From assembly GCA_021777565.1 (NCBI GenBank), contig JAJYDJ010000002.1, positions 62,001 to 126,000 on the forward strand: a stretch of DNA of 64,000 nt, in the 5' to 3' direction. A program made the translations under genes and the position numbers. The notes below the pieces were generated by a model, which saw only the letters and a list, made by a program, of their open reading frames with translations, was not told the origin of the DNA and did not search any database. Below are positions 16,350 through 24,794 of this stretch, piece after piece. Origin of the DNA: a bacterium (GTDB lineage Bacteria > Patescibacteria > Microgenomatia > Levybacterales > UBA12049). Within the stretch, counting starts at the first letter, position 1. Every line of letters starts with the position of its first letter.

Positions 16350-17664
16350 TGATCTCCTCATTGAGTTCTGCACTGTTTTTCAACAGGTTTTCCACCTTTT
16401 CGATTCCATGCATAATGGTTGTGTGATCTCGTCCCCCAAGTAAATTCCCAATTTCAACCAGTGTTGTACCTAATTCTTGTTTAAGAAGAAACATTGTCAC
16501 TTGTCGTGCCTTGACCAAGGCTGCATCTCGCTTGGGGCCTTTGAGCTGGGTAGGTTTGACATCATAGTACTCACAGGTGCTTTTAATAATATCGTCTGAG
16601 TGCAGGCGGAAACCAATTGGTTTGGCGTCTTTTAATATATTTGAAGCTAGTATTTTCTCTGCAGAGACCTGTCGTGTCTGAGCCTCAGTCATTACTCGAA
16701 GCAACGCTCCCTCAAGGCTTCTCACGTCCTGTTCTTTCTCTGCAATTGCCTTGGCTATCTCAATATCTATGTCATAGCCAAACTTCTCTGCCTTTTTCAT
16801 GATGATTGCGGTACGCATGGCAAAATCTGGTTCTTGAATATCAATGGTTAGCCCCCCAGCAAATCGTGAAGAGAGTCTTGCTTCAAGTTTTTTAATCTCC
16901 TGTGGTGGTTTATCTGAAGTCAGAACAATCTGTCCACCAGCATCGATAATAGCGTTAAAGGTGTGAAAGAGCTCTTCCTGCACTTTCTCCTTACCCGAGA
17001 TGAACTGAATATCATCAATAATGAGCAGATTGGCACTTCTAAAATATCGTTTCATAGCACTCGTATTATTGTTTCGAATGGCGTCAACAACACGGTTAAT
17101 AAAATCTTCACTGGTGCAATAAATAATGGTGAGTGAACTGTCTTTTTGGTATGCCTGATTGGCAATGGCGTGCATGATATGCGTCTTCCCTACTCCGGTT
17201 GGACCATACACAAAAAGAGGGTTGTATGATCGCCCTAAGTTATTGGCCACGGTTTGAGCAGAGACATAGGCAAGTTGGTTGCTGTCTGAGACCGCTAAGT
17301 TTTCAAAGGTGAAATCTTTTCGTACGCGTGGAATATGTCCCATACTTGGCATGACTTCCTTTTTCTCAGTGAAGTCAAATTGGTCTTGCGGGAGTTTCTC
17401 TTTTACTTGTTTTTTAACCGTTTTCGTAGCGAACTCAAGTGTTGTAACTGGGGTAGGAGTGTATTTACTCATGGTCTCTTTCAGAAGGCTTGAAAACTTC
17501 TTATCTAAAAAGTCAGCAACGACTGTGGATAACGTCGCAATTTTTACTGTTGAGTCTTGAATTTCTATAACTTCTGATGTTTTAAAAAATGAAGTAAAAT
17601 TACCCATGGAAACCTCAGTTTTTATATCCTGGAGCGTTTTCTCCCAAATTTCTTCCGTAGTCAT
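16321..17664 (-). CDS. dnaA: Chromosomal replication initiator DnaA
   Basis: 447 residues from ATG 17664. An upstream in-frame TTG at 17703 exists, but the ATG gives the usual N-terminus (MTTEEIWEKTLQDIK) and lies just after a good promoter. Domain I is about 1-80. The AAA+ domain has Walker A GPTGVGKT at 154-161 and Walker B LLIIDDIQ. The C-terminal DNA-binding domain has the signature GRDHTTIMHGIEKV. It opens the origin and, judging from a DnaA box inside its own promoter, is likely autoregulated. Confidence 0.97.
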   Translation of the reverse strand: MTTEEIWEKTLQDIKTEVSMGNFTSFFKTSEVIEIQDSTVKIATLSTVVADFLDKKFSSLLKETMSKYTPTPVTTLEFATKTVKKQVKEKLPQDQFDFTEKKEVMPSMGHIPRVRKDFTFENLAVSDSNQLAYVSAQTVANNLGRSYNPLFVYGPTGVGKTHIMHAIANQAYQKDSSLTIIYCTSEDFINRVVDAIRNNNTSAMKRYFRSANLLIIDDIQFISGKEKVQEELFHTFNAIIDAGGQIVLTSDKPPQEIKKLEARLSSRFAGGLTIDIQEPDFAMRTAIIMKKAEKFGYDIDIEIAKAIAEKEQDVRSLEGALLRVMTEAQTRQVSAEKILASNILKDAKPIGFRLHSDDIIKSTCEYYDVKPTQLKGPKRDAALVKARQVTMFLLKQELGTTLVEIGNLLGGRDHTTIMHGIEKVENLLKNSAELNEEIMGITRNLRG

Positions 17665-17674
17665 CGTAGACTCA

Positions 17675-17703
17675 ATTAAAGAATGTGGATAACTTCTTGT
17701 CAA
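17675..17703 (-). promoter_or_regulatory. dnaA promoter with internal DnaA box
   Basis: On the minus strand TTGACA (17703-17698), 17-base spacer, TTTAAT (17680-17675), 10 bases, ATG. A perfect DnaA box (17692-17684) lies inside the spacer, where bound DnaA would block RNA polymerase. A second perfect box occurs in the dnaA coding region at 17524-17532. Confidence 0.75.
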
Positions 17704-17712
17704 TAGATCACA

Positions 17713-17741
17713 TAGACACAGGACAAAAGTTTTGGTACAAT
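17713..17741 (+). promoter_or_regulatory. rpmH operon promoter
   Basis: TAGACA (17713-17718), 17-base spacer, TACAAT (17736-17741) with an upstream TG giving an extended -10. ATG of rpmH is 9 bases further, leaving a leader of only about 2-3 bases. Divergent from the dnaA promoter. Confidence 0.7.
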
Positions 17742-17750
17742 TACCCTGTT

Positions 17751-17885
17751 ATGGAAAGACTTCGTACCACAAAAGGAACCAAAAAAGCGCGCAAGCATGG
17801 ATTCCTTGCTCGTCGCAAAACGGCAAATGGACGCACTGTCATTGCTCGTCGCCGCGCAAAAAATCGCAAAAGAATAGCTCAGTAA
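17751..17885 (+). CDS. rpmH: 50S ribosomal protein L34
   Basis: 44 residues, strongly basic. The core KKARKHGFLARRKTANGR and the tail RRRAKNRKRIA match L34. The first residues (MERLRTTKG) differ from the usual MKRTYQPS. The stop codon overlaps the rnpA start by one base. It is first in the rpmH-rnpA-yidD-yidC-jag order that flanks many bacterial origins. Confidence 0.95.
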   Translation: MERLRTTKGTKKARKHGFLARRKTANGRTVIARRRAKNRKRIAQ

Positions 17886-18205
17886 TGTTTGCAAAACCTT
17901 TTCGCCTCACTCTTGGCAGACAAAAAATTCTTGGTCAGAGATTCACGTCCCCTACTCTTTCTCTTGTCGTTTCAGATAATGGTCTCGAGCATAATAGGTA
18001 TGCCTGTCTTGTGACTAAAAAAGTAGACAAGAGAGCAGTCATTCGTAATCGAATCAGAAGGCTTGTTATTTCAGAACTCCAGGCGAAACATCTCCAAATT
18101 CACCCCAGACATGATCTTTTTTTTATGGCAAAAGTAACACAACAAGATGAAAAACAAATCCAAAGTGATGTCTCATCTCTTCTTGAACAAGCTCATCTGT
18201 TATGA
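17885..18205 (+). CDS. rnpA: Ribonuclease P protein component
   Basis: 106 residues from ATG 17885, which overlaps the rpmH stop. It carries the RNR-type motif KVDKRAVIRNRIRRLV and the N-terminal RLTLGRQKILGQRF segment. The protein supports the RNA subunit in tRNA 5' maturation. It overlaps yidD by four bases. Length fits the family (about 105-125). Confidence 0.95.
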   Translation: MFAKPFRLTLGRQKILGQRFTSPTLSLVVSDNGLEHNRYACLVTKKVDKRAVIRNRIRRLVISELQAKHLQIHPRHDLFFMAKVTQQDEKQIQSDVSSLLEQAHLL

Positions 18206-18414
18206 AATATTTTTTTATTGCCAGTATCTGGATTTATCATGTTATCCTCTCCCCTATTCTTCGTAGTATTGTAGGAACAAAAAATGTCTGTCGATATACT
18301 CCTTCCTGCTCAGAATATGCTCTCGAGCGTTTACAAAAAGACGGGATCAAAAGTCTTCCTGATATTACTCGTCGTTTGCTCTCGTGTCATCCTTTTGGTA
18401 CAATACAAAAGTGA
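18202..18414 (+). CDS. yidD: Membrane protein insertion efficiency factor YidD
   Basis: 70 residues. Contains CRYTPSCSEYALERL and the CHPFG motif, both diagnostic. The N-terminal amphipathic helix (IASIWIYHVILSPIL) is typical. It helps YidC-dependent membrane insertion. It overlaps rnpA and yidC. Confidence 0.95.
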   Translation: MKYFFIASIWIYHVILSPILRSIVGTKNVCRYTPSCSEYALERLQKDGIKSLPDITRRLLSCHPFGTIQK

Positions 18415-19238
18415 AAATAACTGGCATCTTTGCAACTCCTGTTCTTGGCCCAATTACTATCCTTCTAACCAATTTCCTTTTGATTTTTTATCATGGGTTT
18501 GTTTTTGCTAATATTCCTTATGCGCTTGGGTTTTCCATTATTGCGCTGACTTTGTTTTTTAGAATTGTTCTATATCCATTTACTGCATCTCAAATCAGAA
18601 CATCCGTAAAAATGCAAAAAATTGCTCCTCATGTGAATAAGCTCAAAGAACTCCATAAAAATGATTCCAAAAAACTGCAGGAAGAAACAATGAAACTCTA
18701 TAAAGAACACGGGGTTAATCCTGCTGCAGGATGTCTGCCTATGATTATCCAGCTTCCCTTTATCTGGGCACTGTATGCGCTCCTGCAATATGTGGTAAAA
18801 ACAGCCCCAACACAGGTGCTAACCGCGGTAAATAATGTCGTGTATTTCCCTTTCTTGAAGCTTCCCATGGTATGGGATCAGCACTTCTTTGGCCTTTCTC
18901 TTGGTCAAGCCCCTGCAGACATGTTCAAGCATGGGATGGTATGGATTTTGATCTTCCCAGCACTTACTGCGGCGTTACAGTTTATTCAATCAAAAATGAT
19001 GTTTAACACTCCTGCTCCAGAGCCAGGGGCGCAAAAGAAAGACGACCTTTCTAGTGCAATGCAAACTCAATCTCTGTATATCTTCCCAATCATGATTGGA
19101 TTCTTCTCATATACCCTTCCATTTGGTCTCACTCTCTACTGGAATACGTTCACACTTTTTGGTATACTACAACAGTACTTAGTTGCAGGATGGGGTGGAC
19201 TTGAATCCCACATTGAGAAATTCCTGCGAAGAAAATAA
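18411..19238 (+). CDS. yidC: Membrane protein insertase YidC
   Basis: 275 residues from GTG 18411, which overlaps the yidD stop (GTGA). An ATG at 18384 in the same frame would overlap yidD by 31 bases and is less likely. Five TM segments are visible, with the conserved arginine at FFRIVLYPFTASQIRTS and the cytoplasmic coiled hairpin MQKIAPHVNKLKELH. The motif AGCLPMIIQLPFIWALY is diagnostic. Length fits the short Oxa1/SpoIIIJ type without a large periplasmic domain. Confidence 0.95.
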   Translation: MKITGIFATPVLGPITILLTNFLLIFYHGFVFANIPYALGFSIIALTLFFRIVLYPFTASQIRTSVKMQKIAPHVNKLKELHKNDSKKLQEETMKLYKEHGVNPAAGCLPMIIQLPFIWALYALLQYVVKTAPTQVLTAVNNVVYFPFLKLPMVWDQHFFGLSLGQAPADMFKHGMVWILIFPALTAALQFIQSKMMFNTPAPEPGAQKKDDLSSAMQTQSLYIFPIMIGFFSYTLPFGLTLYWNTFTLFGILQQYLVAGWGGLESHIEKFLRRK

Positions 19239-19239
19239 T

Positions 19240-19683
19240 ATGGAACAAACAGCAAAAGAACTTATTCAGCAATTCTTCGACGTCCTTGACGTTAAGACAG
19301 AATTTTCTGTCACAGAGGCAGACGGAGCTATTGAAGTTGAACTTACGGGTGAAGAAAATGGCATGCTCATTGGCTATCACGGTGAGACACTTGAAGCTCT
19401 CCAAGTTTTGATTAGTCTCATGCTTGCAAAAAAGACTGGAAGTTATATGCCAGTTTCCCTTGAAGTTGGTGAATATAAGAAAAATCGTATTGAACATTTG
19501 AAAGAAATAGTTGAGAATATGAAAGCTGACGTACTCAGTCAGCATCGTGCAATTGCATTCCCAAGACTCAAGTCATGGGAACGTCGGTTTGTACACACAT
19601 ACCTTAAAGATGATCCAGAAGTTGGTACCCAATCAGAAGGAGAAGGTCGTGACCGCACTCTCTCAATTTATCCAAAAGCATAA
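19240..19683 (+). CDS. jag: KH/R3H RNA-binding protein Jag (KhpB)
   Basis: 147 residues from ATG 19240, one base after the yidC stop. A KH domain (IGYHGETLEALQVLISL) is followed by an R3H domain ending SEGEGRDRTLSIYPKA. The N-terminal Jag domain found in longer homologues is absent. Its position behind yidC is the conserved one. It is thought to act with KhpA in RNA-level control of envelope growth. Confidence 0.93.
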   Translation: MEQTAKELIQQFFDVLDVKTEFSVTEADGAIEVELTGEENGMLIGYHGETLEALQVLISLMLAKKTGSYMPVSLEVGEYKKNRIEHLKEIVENMKADVLSQHRAIAFPRLKSWERRFVHTYLKDDPEVGTQSEGEGRDRTLSIYPKA

Positions 19684-20866
19684 GCTTCTAGAATATTCTT
19701 TTTTTCTTCTTATTTTTTGTTTTCCCATACAACTTGGTAAACATTTTTGGCCCTCATGGAGTTATCTACATGGAGTGAGACTTGATTACCTCTCCCCCAC
19801 ACTCTACCTTACCGATATCCTGTCGCTTGTTGTGATCATCCTAGGAAGTATCACTCTGTATAAGACGTCACTTTATAAGTTCTCTCCTCGATCGCTTGTT
19901 TTAGGTGCCTTTTTATTGGTCAGCACAAGTATCAGTATTGCACTGTCATCAAACCCTTTTTTTGGATGGTATGAAATCATAAAAGGATTCGAATTTGTTT
20001 GTTTATTCCTTGTAGCAAAAAATCTTTTCAAAGATAAAAAAATACTAAGTACAAGTATTGTGATTTTGGTTGTAAGTTTGTTTTTGCAAATTGCACTCGC
20101 AAGTTATCAAGTTTTTTTTGCACATAGCGCGGGAGGACTTTTTTGGCTTCTTGGGGAAAGAACATTTGATGTAAGCACTCCAGGAATTGCACGTGATTCT
20201 CTTTCAGGCGTGTTACTTCTTCGTGGATATGGGACCTTTGCACATCCAAATGTTTTTGCGGGATACGTGGTTATTGTGGGCATTGCAGCATGGTTTCTTT
20301 TTGGGGAAAGTAGATTGCGCTCTGCTCTCCTTTCATTACTCAGTCTTGGCCTCTTAGTAAGTATGAGCCGATTCCCACTTCTCCTGTGGGTCACATTCCT
20401 TACAACCGTCTCGCGCGGCACAGGAAAGATACTGTTTGGTTCCCTTTTTGTTTTGTTCATAGGTCTCCTACTACTTTTTAATCCTCTTTCAGATCCGTCT
20501 CTTGCCGCAAGATTCGTGTATGTTCAAGACGTGTTTTATCACATCCAAAAGTATCCTCTATTTGGAATGGGGTTCGGAAATTTTCTTGCTTTACCGGCGA
20601 GATTGGAGGCTGGAATAGGGCTTCCACAACCCGTACACAATGTTTTTCTTCTTATCTTGGATAGTCTTGGAATAGTGGGATTTTCTCTTGTCTTAGTAGT
20701 GCTGTTTAAAACATTTCAGACCGCAAAAAAAGATAGGATGTCACTTCTGCTTTTTCTTGCCTGGATTGCGCTGGGGAGTTTTGACCATTATCTTTTGTCT
20801 CTTCAGCAGGGTCAACTGCTGACCACCCTTGTTTTTGCACTCATTTGGAGAGAGAATACGGTATGA
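19649..20866 (+). CDS. O-antigen ligase/polymerase-like membrane protein
   Basis: 405 residues from GTG 19649, chosen because GAAGGAGAAGG lies just upstream. ATG 19610 and 19547 in the same frame would overlap jag further. It has ten to twelve TM segments, with the family's central glycine- and arginine-containing loop (LLRGYGTFAHPNVFAGYV) and a late GMGFGNF and PVHNVFLLIL segment typical of Wzy/WaaL-type proteins. The probable job is joining or polymerising lipid-linked glycans on the outer face of the membrane. The start codon overlaps jag by 35 bases. Confidence 0.82.
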   Translation: MTALSQFIQKHKLLEYSFFLLIFCFPIQLGKHFWPSWSYLHGVRLDYLSPTLYLTDILSLVVIILGSITLYKTSLYKFSPRSLVLGAFLLVSTSISIALSSNPFFGWYEIIKGFEFVCLFLVAKNLFKDKKILSTSIVILVVSLFLQIALASYQVFFAHSAGGLFWLLGERTFDVSTPGIARDSLSGVLLLRGYGTFAHPNVFAGYVVIVGIAAWFLFGESRLRSALLSLLSLGLLVSMSRFPLLLWVTFLTTVSRGTGKILFGSLFVLFIGLLLLFNPLSDPSLAARFVYVQDVFYHIQKYPLFGMGFGNFLALPARLEAGIGLPQPVHNVFLLILDSLGIVGFSLVLVVLFKTFQTAKKDRMSLLLFLAWIALGSFDHYLLSLQQGQLLTTLVFALIWRENTV

Positions 20867-21297
20867 ATGTCATCCTTATTCGAACTGATGGAGGATCACG
20901 AGGAAACCCTGGTCCAGCAGCCTCAGGGTATGTGATTGAGAAGGACGAGAATGTTATCGCTTCAGAAGGATATCCACTCGGTGACACAACCAATAATGTT
21001 GCTGAATATACTGCCGTGCTTCGTGCCTTTACTTGGTTAGCCTCACATCGGGAATCGATCGGGGATATTTCGGGAATAGACCTCCGCATGGATAGCCTCC
21101 TTGTGTGCCAGCAGCTTAACGGCGTGTATAAAATAACCAAACCTCATTTACAGGAGATTTATGCTCAGATACAGGCACTTATGAAGCAATTCCAGGTGCC
21201 AATTACCATAAAGCATGTGTACCGGGAAGAAAACACAAAGGCTGACTGGTTGGTGAACCTTGCGCTAGACAGTAAGATGACGGTTTCTCTACAATAA
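20863..21297 (+). CDS. RNase HI-like protein
   Basis: 144 residues from ATG 20863, overlapping the previous stop (ATGA). Four acidic residues of the RNase H fold are visible: D9 in RTDGGSRGNPGP, E48 in NNVAEYTAV, D77 in LRMDSLLV and D128 in NTKADWLVN. Belongs to the short single-domain (RnhA/YpdQ-like) group. It should cut RNA in RNA-DNA hybrids. The surroundings (glycan polymerase, DUF4012) give no functional hint. Confidence 0.9.
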   Translation: MNVILIRTDGGSRGNPGPAASGYVIEKDENVIASEGYPLGDTTNNVAEYTAVLRAFTWLASHRESIGDISGIDLRMDSLLVCQQLNGVYKITKPHLQEIYAQIQALMKQFQVPITIKHVYREENTKADWLVNLALDSKMTVSLQ

Positions 21298-21301
21298 CAG
21301 T

Positions 21302-23965
21302 GTGTCTGCCCCAACAATTACACCAGAAACACAATCCATGGCGCCAATCCTTATTGTTGATAAGGGAGGGTTTTGGGGGGAGAGAATAGCCGATATTCTC
21401 AAGGATTTCTCTCAGGTAGTCCTGGTGTCCCCTCAGGAAAACGAGGCTACAGTCAACCCACTCTTCGTAAAATTTCATGAAAACATACCACAAATACCAT
21501 CCGATAATTATTCACACGTGATTATTTTCTGGGATGGGGACAGTGTGACAAAGTTGCTTGTTGAGGCAAGTTTGGAGAAGGCTAAGGCAGACAATGCACG
21601 GATGCTTGTGTTTTTTACACAGAGCACATGGAACAGTGATATCGCGGCAGTGGTGAGACAGCACGGGGGAGTGGTTGGGGTTATTGGAGATGTATTTGGA
21701 TCAGGGAGTAGTAGTCTTGCCCACGTACCACTAGATCATTACATTGTTGATGCAAAGAAAAAACATGGTGTCGAGCTTGCAGATATGGGACTTGTGACGA
21801 GAATGCCTATCTCATACAGTGAGACAGTAAAAGCACTCCTGACTCTCATCTTCCAGGAAGATAAACCTGCGCAGATACAACTTCTCTACCCAGCAATCCC
21901 GACAACTGAATTGGGCTTTTTAAATGCACTAAAAAAGATTGACCCTGAGATTGGAATACGATTTCTTCCAAAAAAAGACTTGCCGACAACAAGAGAGATA
22001 CCAGGTGTCTATGTACTCAATGACATTACTGATCCATTGAAAGAACTCCCTGACGTATATGCGCATACGGAAGTCACAAAAGAGGAAATAGCGGAGTTTG
22101 AGGAGCAGGTAAGACAAATGCAACCACCAGCGATAGTAAAGCATATAAAAAAACAAAAGCCGGTAGGGAAATGGTTTGTCTGGATGGTGAGTACGACGAT
22201 CCTACTTAGTATTTTTGCCCCGTTGTTACTTCTCTTGGGGGCAGGGGGTTTTTTTCTCTCAGCAAAAAATGCAATTGAGTCGGGGAATGTTAAACAGAGT
22301 ATCCAAAGCTTAACGCGAGGAGTGCAGTTAATAGATGGATACCAGGTTACTAGTTCGCCATGGCTACGATTGGCAACAAATATCTTGCCGCAAATACTTC
22401 CTTTGTCAGATCGGATCAATGGACTGTCAGTGGTAGGCAATAGTGCTCTGACGATCATGAGTTCTGCGGAAGGTATGACACAATCTGGTGGGTATGCATC
22501 AGTAAACCTTTCTGAAGTGGGAGCAGTGAGCCGTCTTGGGATACAGCAGTTGCTAACAAATCAATGGCTTGCAGGAGAAAAAAAGAACTTTTCAATCACT
22601 GATATAAACACAACCCTCAGCGCACTTTCTCTTTTGCCTGTCATGGCTCCGCAACAGGGAACAAAACACTATCTTATTCTTTTCCAGAACAATGCAGAGC
22701 TGAGGCCGGGTGGTGGATTTATCGGTTCATACGCCATAGCAGATGTTACTAATGGGCAGTTGGCAAATCTTGATATTAAGGATGTCTATGACGCTGATGG
22801 ACAATTGAAGGGGCATGTTGAGCCACCATTTTTCTATCGACGATATCTGGCGCAACCTCACTTGTATCTGAGAGATAGCAATTATGAATTTGATTTTCCA
22901 ACGAACGCGCAGCATGCAGAGAGCATGCTCCACGCAGAACTTGGTCAGGATGTGGATGGAGTCATTGGCGTTGATCTTTTTGTTGTACAAGGCTTGTTGC
23001 AAGCGGTTGGCCCGGTCTATATTCCAGATTTTCAGGAAACTGTTACTGCAGACACATTCTTTCAACAAGCAGAGTCTCATTCTCAGGACAATTTCTTTGC
23101 AGGGTCCACACAAAAGAAAGATTACTTAGGAAGTGTTGTTCGTGCCCTTATGCCTAAACTCTCAGAGCAGGGGAACATGCTTTCGCTATCACGTGAACTT
23201 TTGAGTCTTGTCCAGAAAAAGCATATTCAGATATATAGTAATGATCAGGCGGCACTGGATATTCTCACCGCATCACATATGTCAGGTTCAGTTTGGGATG
23301 GAAGACCAAAAGGTGCAGGAAGATTAAATGACACGTTGTTTGTTAATGAAGCAAATGTTGGCGTGAACAAAGCGAATCAAGCAGTTACACGCACGCTTGA
23401 TCAGACACTCATCGCCAGCAGTGACGGCACACTCTCAGACCAGGTTGTGCTTCAGATACAAAACACTAACCAAGAGGCGAGCGCTGCTGCAGGCATGTAC
23501 ACGAGTTACGTCCGTTTCCTTATCCCAGATGGTTCTACCCTTAGTACTATTGCTATTGATGGTGGGCTGCAACATGTCGTGCTTGCCGTGACTGATCCAA
23601 AGATATATGAAGGGAAAACATTTAAAGTTGATCCTATGGTGCTAGAAGTGAATCAAACGAGCGAGTTTGGAAAGAAAAGTATTGGATTCTTGATCCGTGT
23701 TCCACAAAACACCACACAAAACATTCAACTAACGTATCAGCTTCCTTGGAGACTGACCTCTGCACAATCTCTGTTAACGTACTCACAGCAACTGATAAAG
23801 CAATCTGGTATCGAAAGTATCCCGTATACCTTCCACACCCAATTTAATGGACTCTTTCACGCACTTACCAGTGATGCAGGGAAGCCAAACAGTGATGGAA
23901 GTCTTGAGAAGGCAATTGATTTACAATCAGATGTGACATTTACTTTCCCACTGGCAAGAAATTAA
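21302..23965 (+). CDS. DUF4012 protein with N-terminal Rossmann-like domain
   Basis: 887 residues from GTG 21302; ATG 21338 is an alternative. Residues 15-190 look like a nucleotide-sugar epimerase/SDR-like Rossmann domain (ILIVDKGGFWGERIADIL, YIVDAKKKHG). A single TM segment follows at about 293-322. The extracytoplasmic part holds DUF4012: QNNAELRPGGGFIGSYAIAD, then HAELGQDVDGVIGVDLFVVQ. DUF4012 proteins are common near glycan genes of Gram-positive and CPR bacteria, but their activity is unknown. The 3' end abuts the convergent membrane-protein gene with no gap. Confidence 0.85.
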   Translation: MSAPTITPETQSMAPILIVDKGGFWGERIADILKDFSQVVLVSPQENEATVNPLFVKFHENIPQIPSDNYSHVIIFWDGDSVTKLLVEASLEKAKADNARMLVFFTQSTWNSDIAAVVRQHGGVVGVIGDVFGSGSSSLAHVPLDHYIVDAKKKHGVELADMGLVTRMPISYSETVKALLTLIFQEDKPAQIQLLYPAIPTTELGFLNALKKIDPEIGIRFLPKKDLPTTREIPGVYVLNDITDPLKELPDVYAHTEVTKEEIAEFEEQVRQMQPPAIVKHIKKQKPVGKWFVWMVSTTILLSIFAPLLLLLGAGGFFLSAKNAIESGNVKQSIQSLTRGVQLIDGYQVTSSPWLRLATNILPQILPLSDRINGLSVVGNSALTIMSSAEGMTQSGGYASVNLSEVGAVSRLGIQQLLTNQWLAGEKKNFSITDINTTLSALSLLPVMAPQQGTKHYLILFQNNAELRPGGGFIGSYAIADVTNGQLANLDIKDVYDADGQLKGHVEPPFFYRRYLAQPHLYLRDSNYEFDFPTNAQHAESMLHAELGQDVDGVIGVDLFVVQGLLQAVGPVYIPDFQETVTADTFFQQAESHSQDNFFAGSTQKKDYLGSVVRALMPKLSEQGNMLSLSRELLSLVQKKHIQIYSNDQAALDILTASHMSGSVWDGRPKGAGRLNDTLFVNEANVGVNKANQAVTRTLDQTLIASSDGTLSDQVVLQIQNTNQEASAAAGMYTSYVRFLIPDGSTLSTIAIDGGLQHVVLAVTDPKIYEGKTFKVDPMVLEVNQTSEFGKKSIGFLIRVPQNTTQNIQLTYQLPWRLTSAQSLLTYSQQLIKQSGIESIPYTFHTQFNGLFHALTSDAGKPNSDGSLEKAIDLQSDVTFTFPLARN

Positions 23966-24793
23966 TTAGTGTGTAAAAAGGTGGAAGACTTCAACAAATC
24001 CCCAGAAAGCAATGGCGACAAACGCAATACTGCCAATGAGGGCAATGATAGGCTCGCGAACAATTTTGATCGTTCTTGTTGGTGAAGCAAAAAGTGCCAT
24101 ATTAAGGATCATATGTCCCAAAAAGACACCGGTTGAAAAACTCACAACATTTACAATTGAAAAAAGTGGGATGTAGCCTGCAAAATCATCAAGACCGAGA
24201 ATGAAGGGGATAGTGAAAGCAAAAATGATTAACGTGATAAAGGAGGGAAGTGTTGTCGCTTTTGTCCCGGATGCTGGCAGCAGTACTCGAAGAAGTGGTG
24301 CGGTGATTTTATTGATGGGACTTAGTAATTGCACGCCACTCTGAGCAAGTCTCTGTATCAATGAACCGCGTGATGACTCTTCAAGAATCTCAGAAAGGCC
24401 ATCCTCGCCCATACGCAGAAGAACAAAGGCAGCAAGAATGATCATAACAGCCAATAGTGGTTGTATCTCCTTAAAGAATGTCCAGATGATAAGAATAAGA
24501 AATGTCCCAAGACCATTACCCAAGGCTGTCCCAACCTCAATAGCTATACGATTTTTCCATCCTTGGTTTTTTGACATAAGATTGCCAATAAAAAGTGCAA
24601 AATCAATAGAGGTTTTTACATAGATTGTGAACCCGACAAGAATATCCGCGACGTAAAATTGTGGAAAGATTTTGTCTTTAGTTGGGAAAAGATTAAGGAC
24701 ATGAGTAAGTCCTAGAAGCATAAGAATGAGCACGCCACAAGTGATTGCGGTAAGAAATATAGGAATTAGTTGATTTTTAATGGAACTCTTCAT
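23966..24793 (-). CDS. Polytopic membrane protein of unknown function
   Basis: 275 residues from ATG 24793, one base after the nth stop; a longer frame upstream overlaps nth and is rejected. About seven TM segments are visible. DILVGFTIYVKTSIDFALFIGNL and GTALGNGLGTFLIL recall the acidic, glycine-rich first helices of LysE/CadD/TerC-type transporters, and GLDDFAGYIPLF has another membrane-embedded DD. A cation exporter or related carrier is possible but not proven. Confidence 0.6.
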   Translation of the reverse strand: MKSSIKNQLIPIFLTAITCGVLILMLLGLTHVLNLFPTKDKIFPQFYVADILVGFTIYVKTSIDFALFIGNLMSKNQGWKNRIAIEVGTALGNGLGTFLILIIWTFFKEIQPLLAVMIILAAFVLLRMGEDGLSEILEESSRGSLIQRLAQSGVQLLSPINKITAPLLRVLLPASGTKATTLPSFITLIIFAFTIPFILGLDDFAGYIPLFSIVNVVSFSTGVFLGHMILNMALFASPTRTIKIVREPIIALIGSIAFVAIAFWGFVEVFHLFTH

Positions 24794-24794
24794 G

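Noticed and set aside
19547..19648. Longer N-terminus for the O-antigen-ligase-like protein
   Set aside because: Would overlap jag by up to 137 bases; the GTG at 19649 has a good ribosome-binding site.
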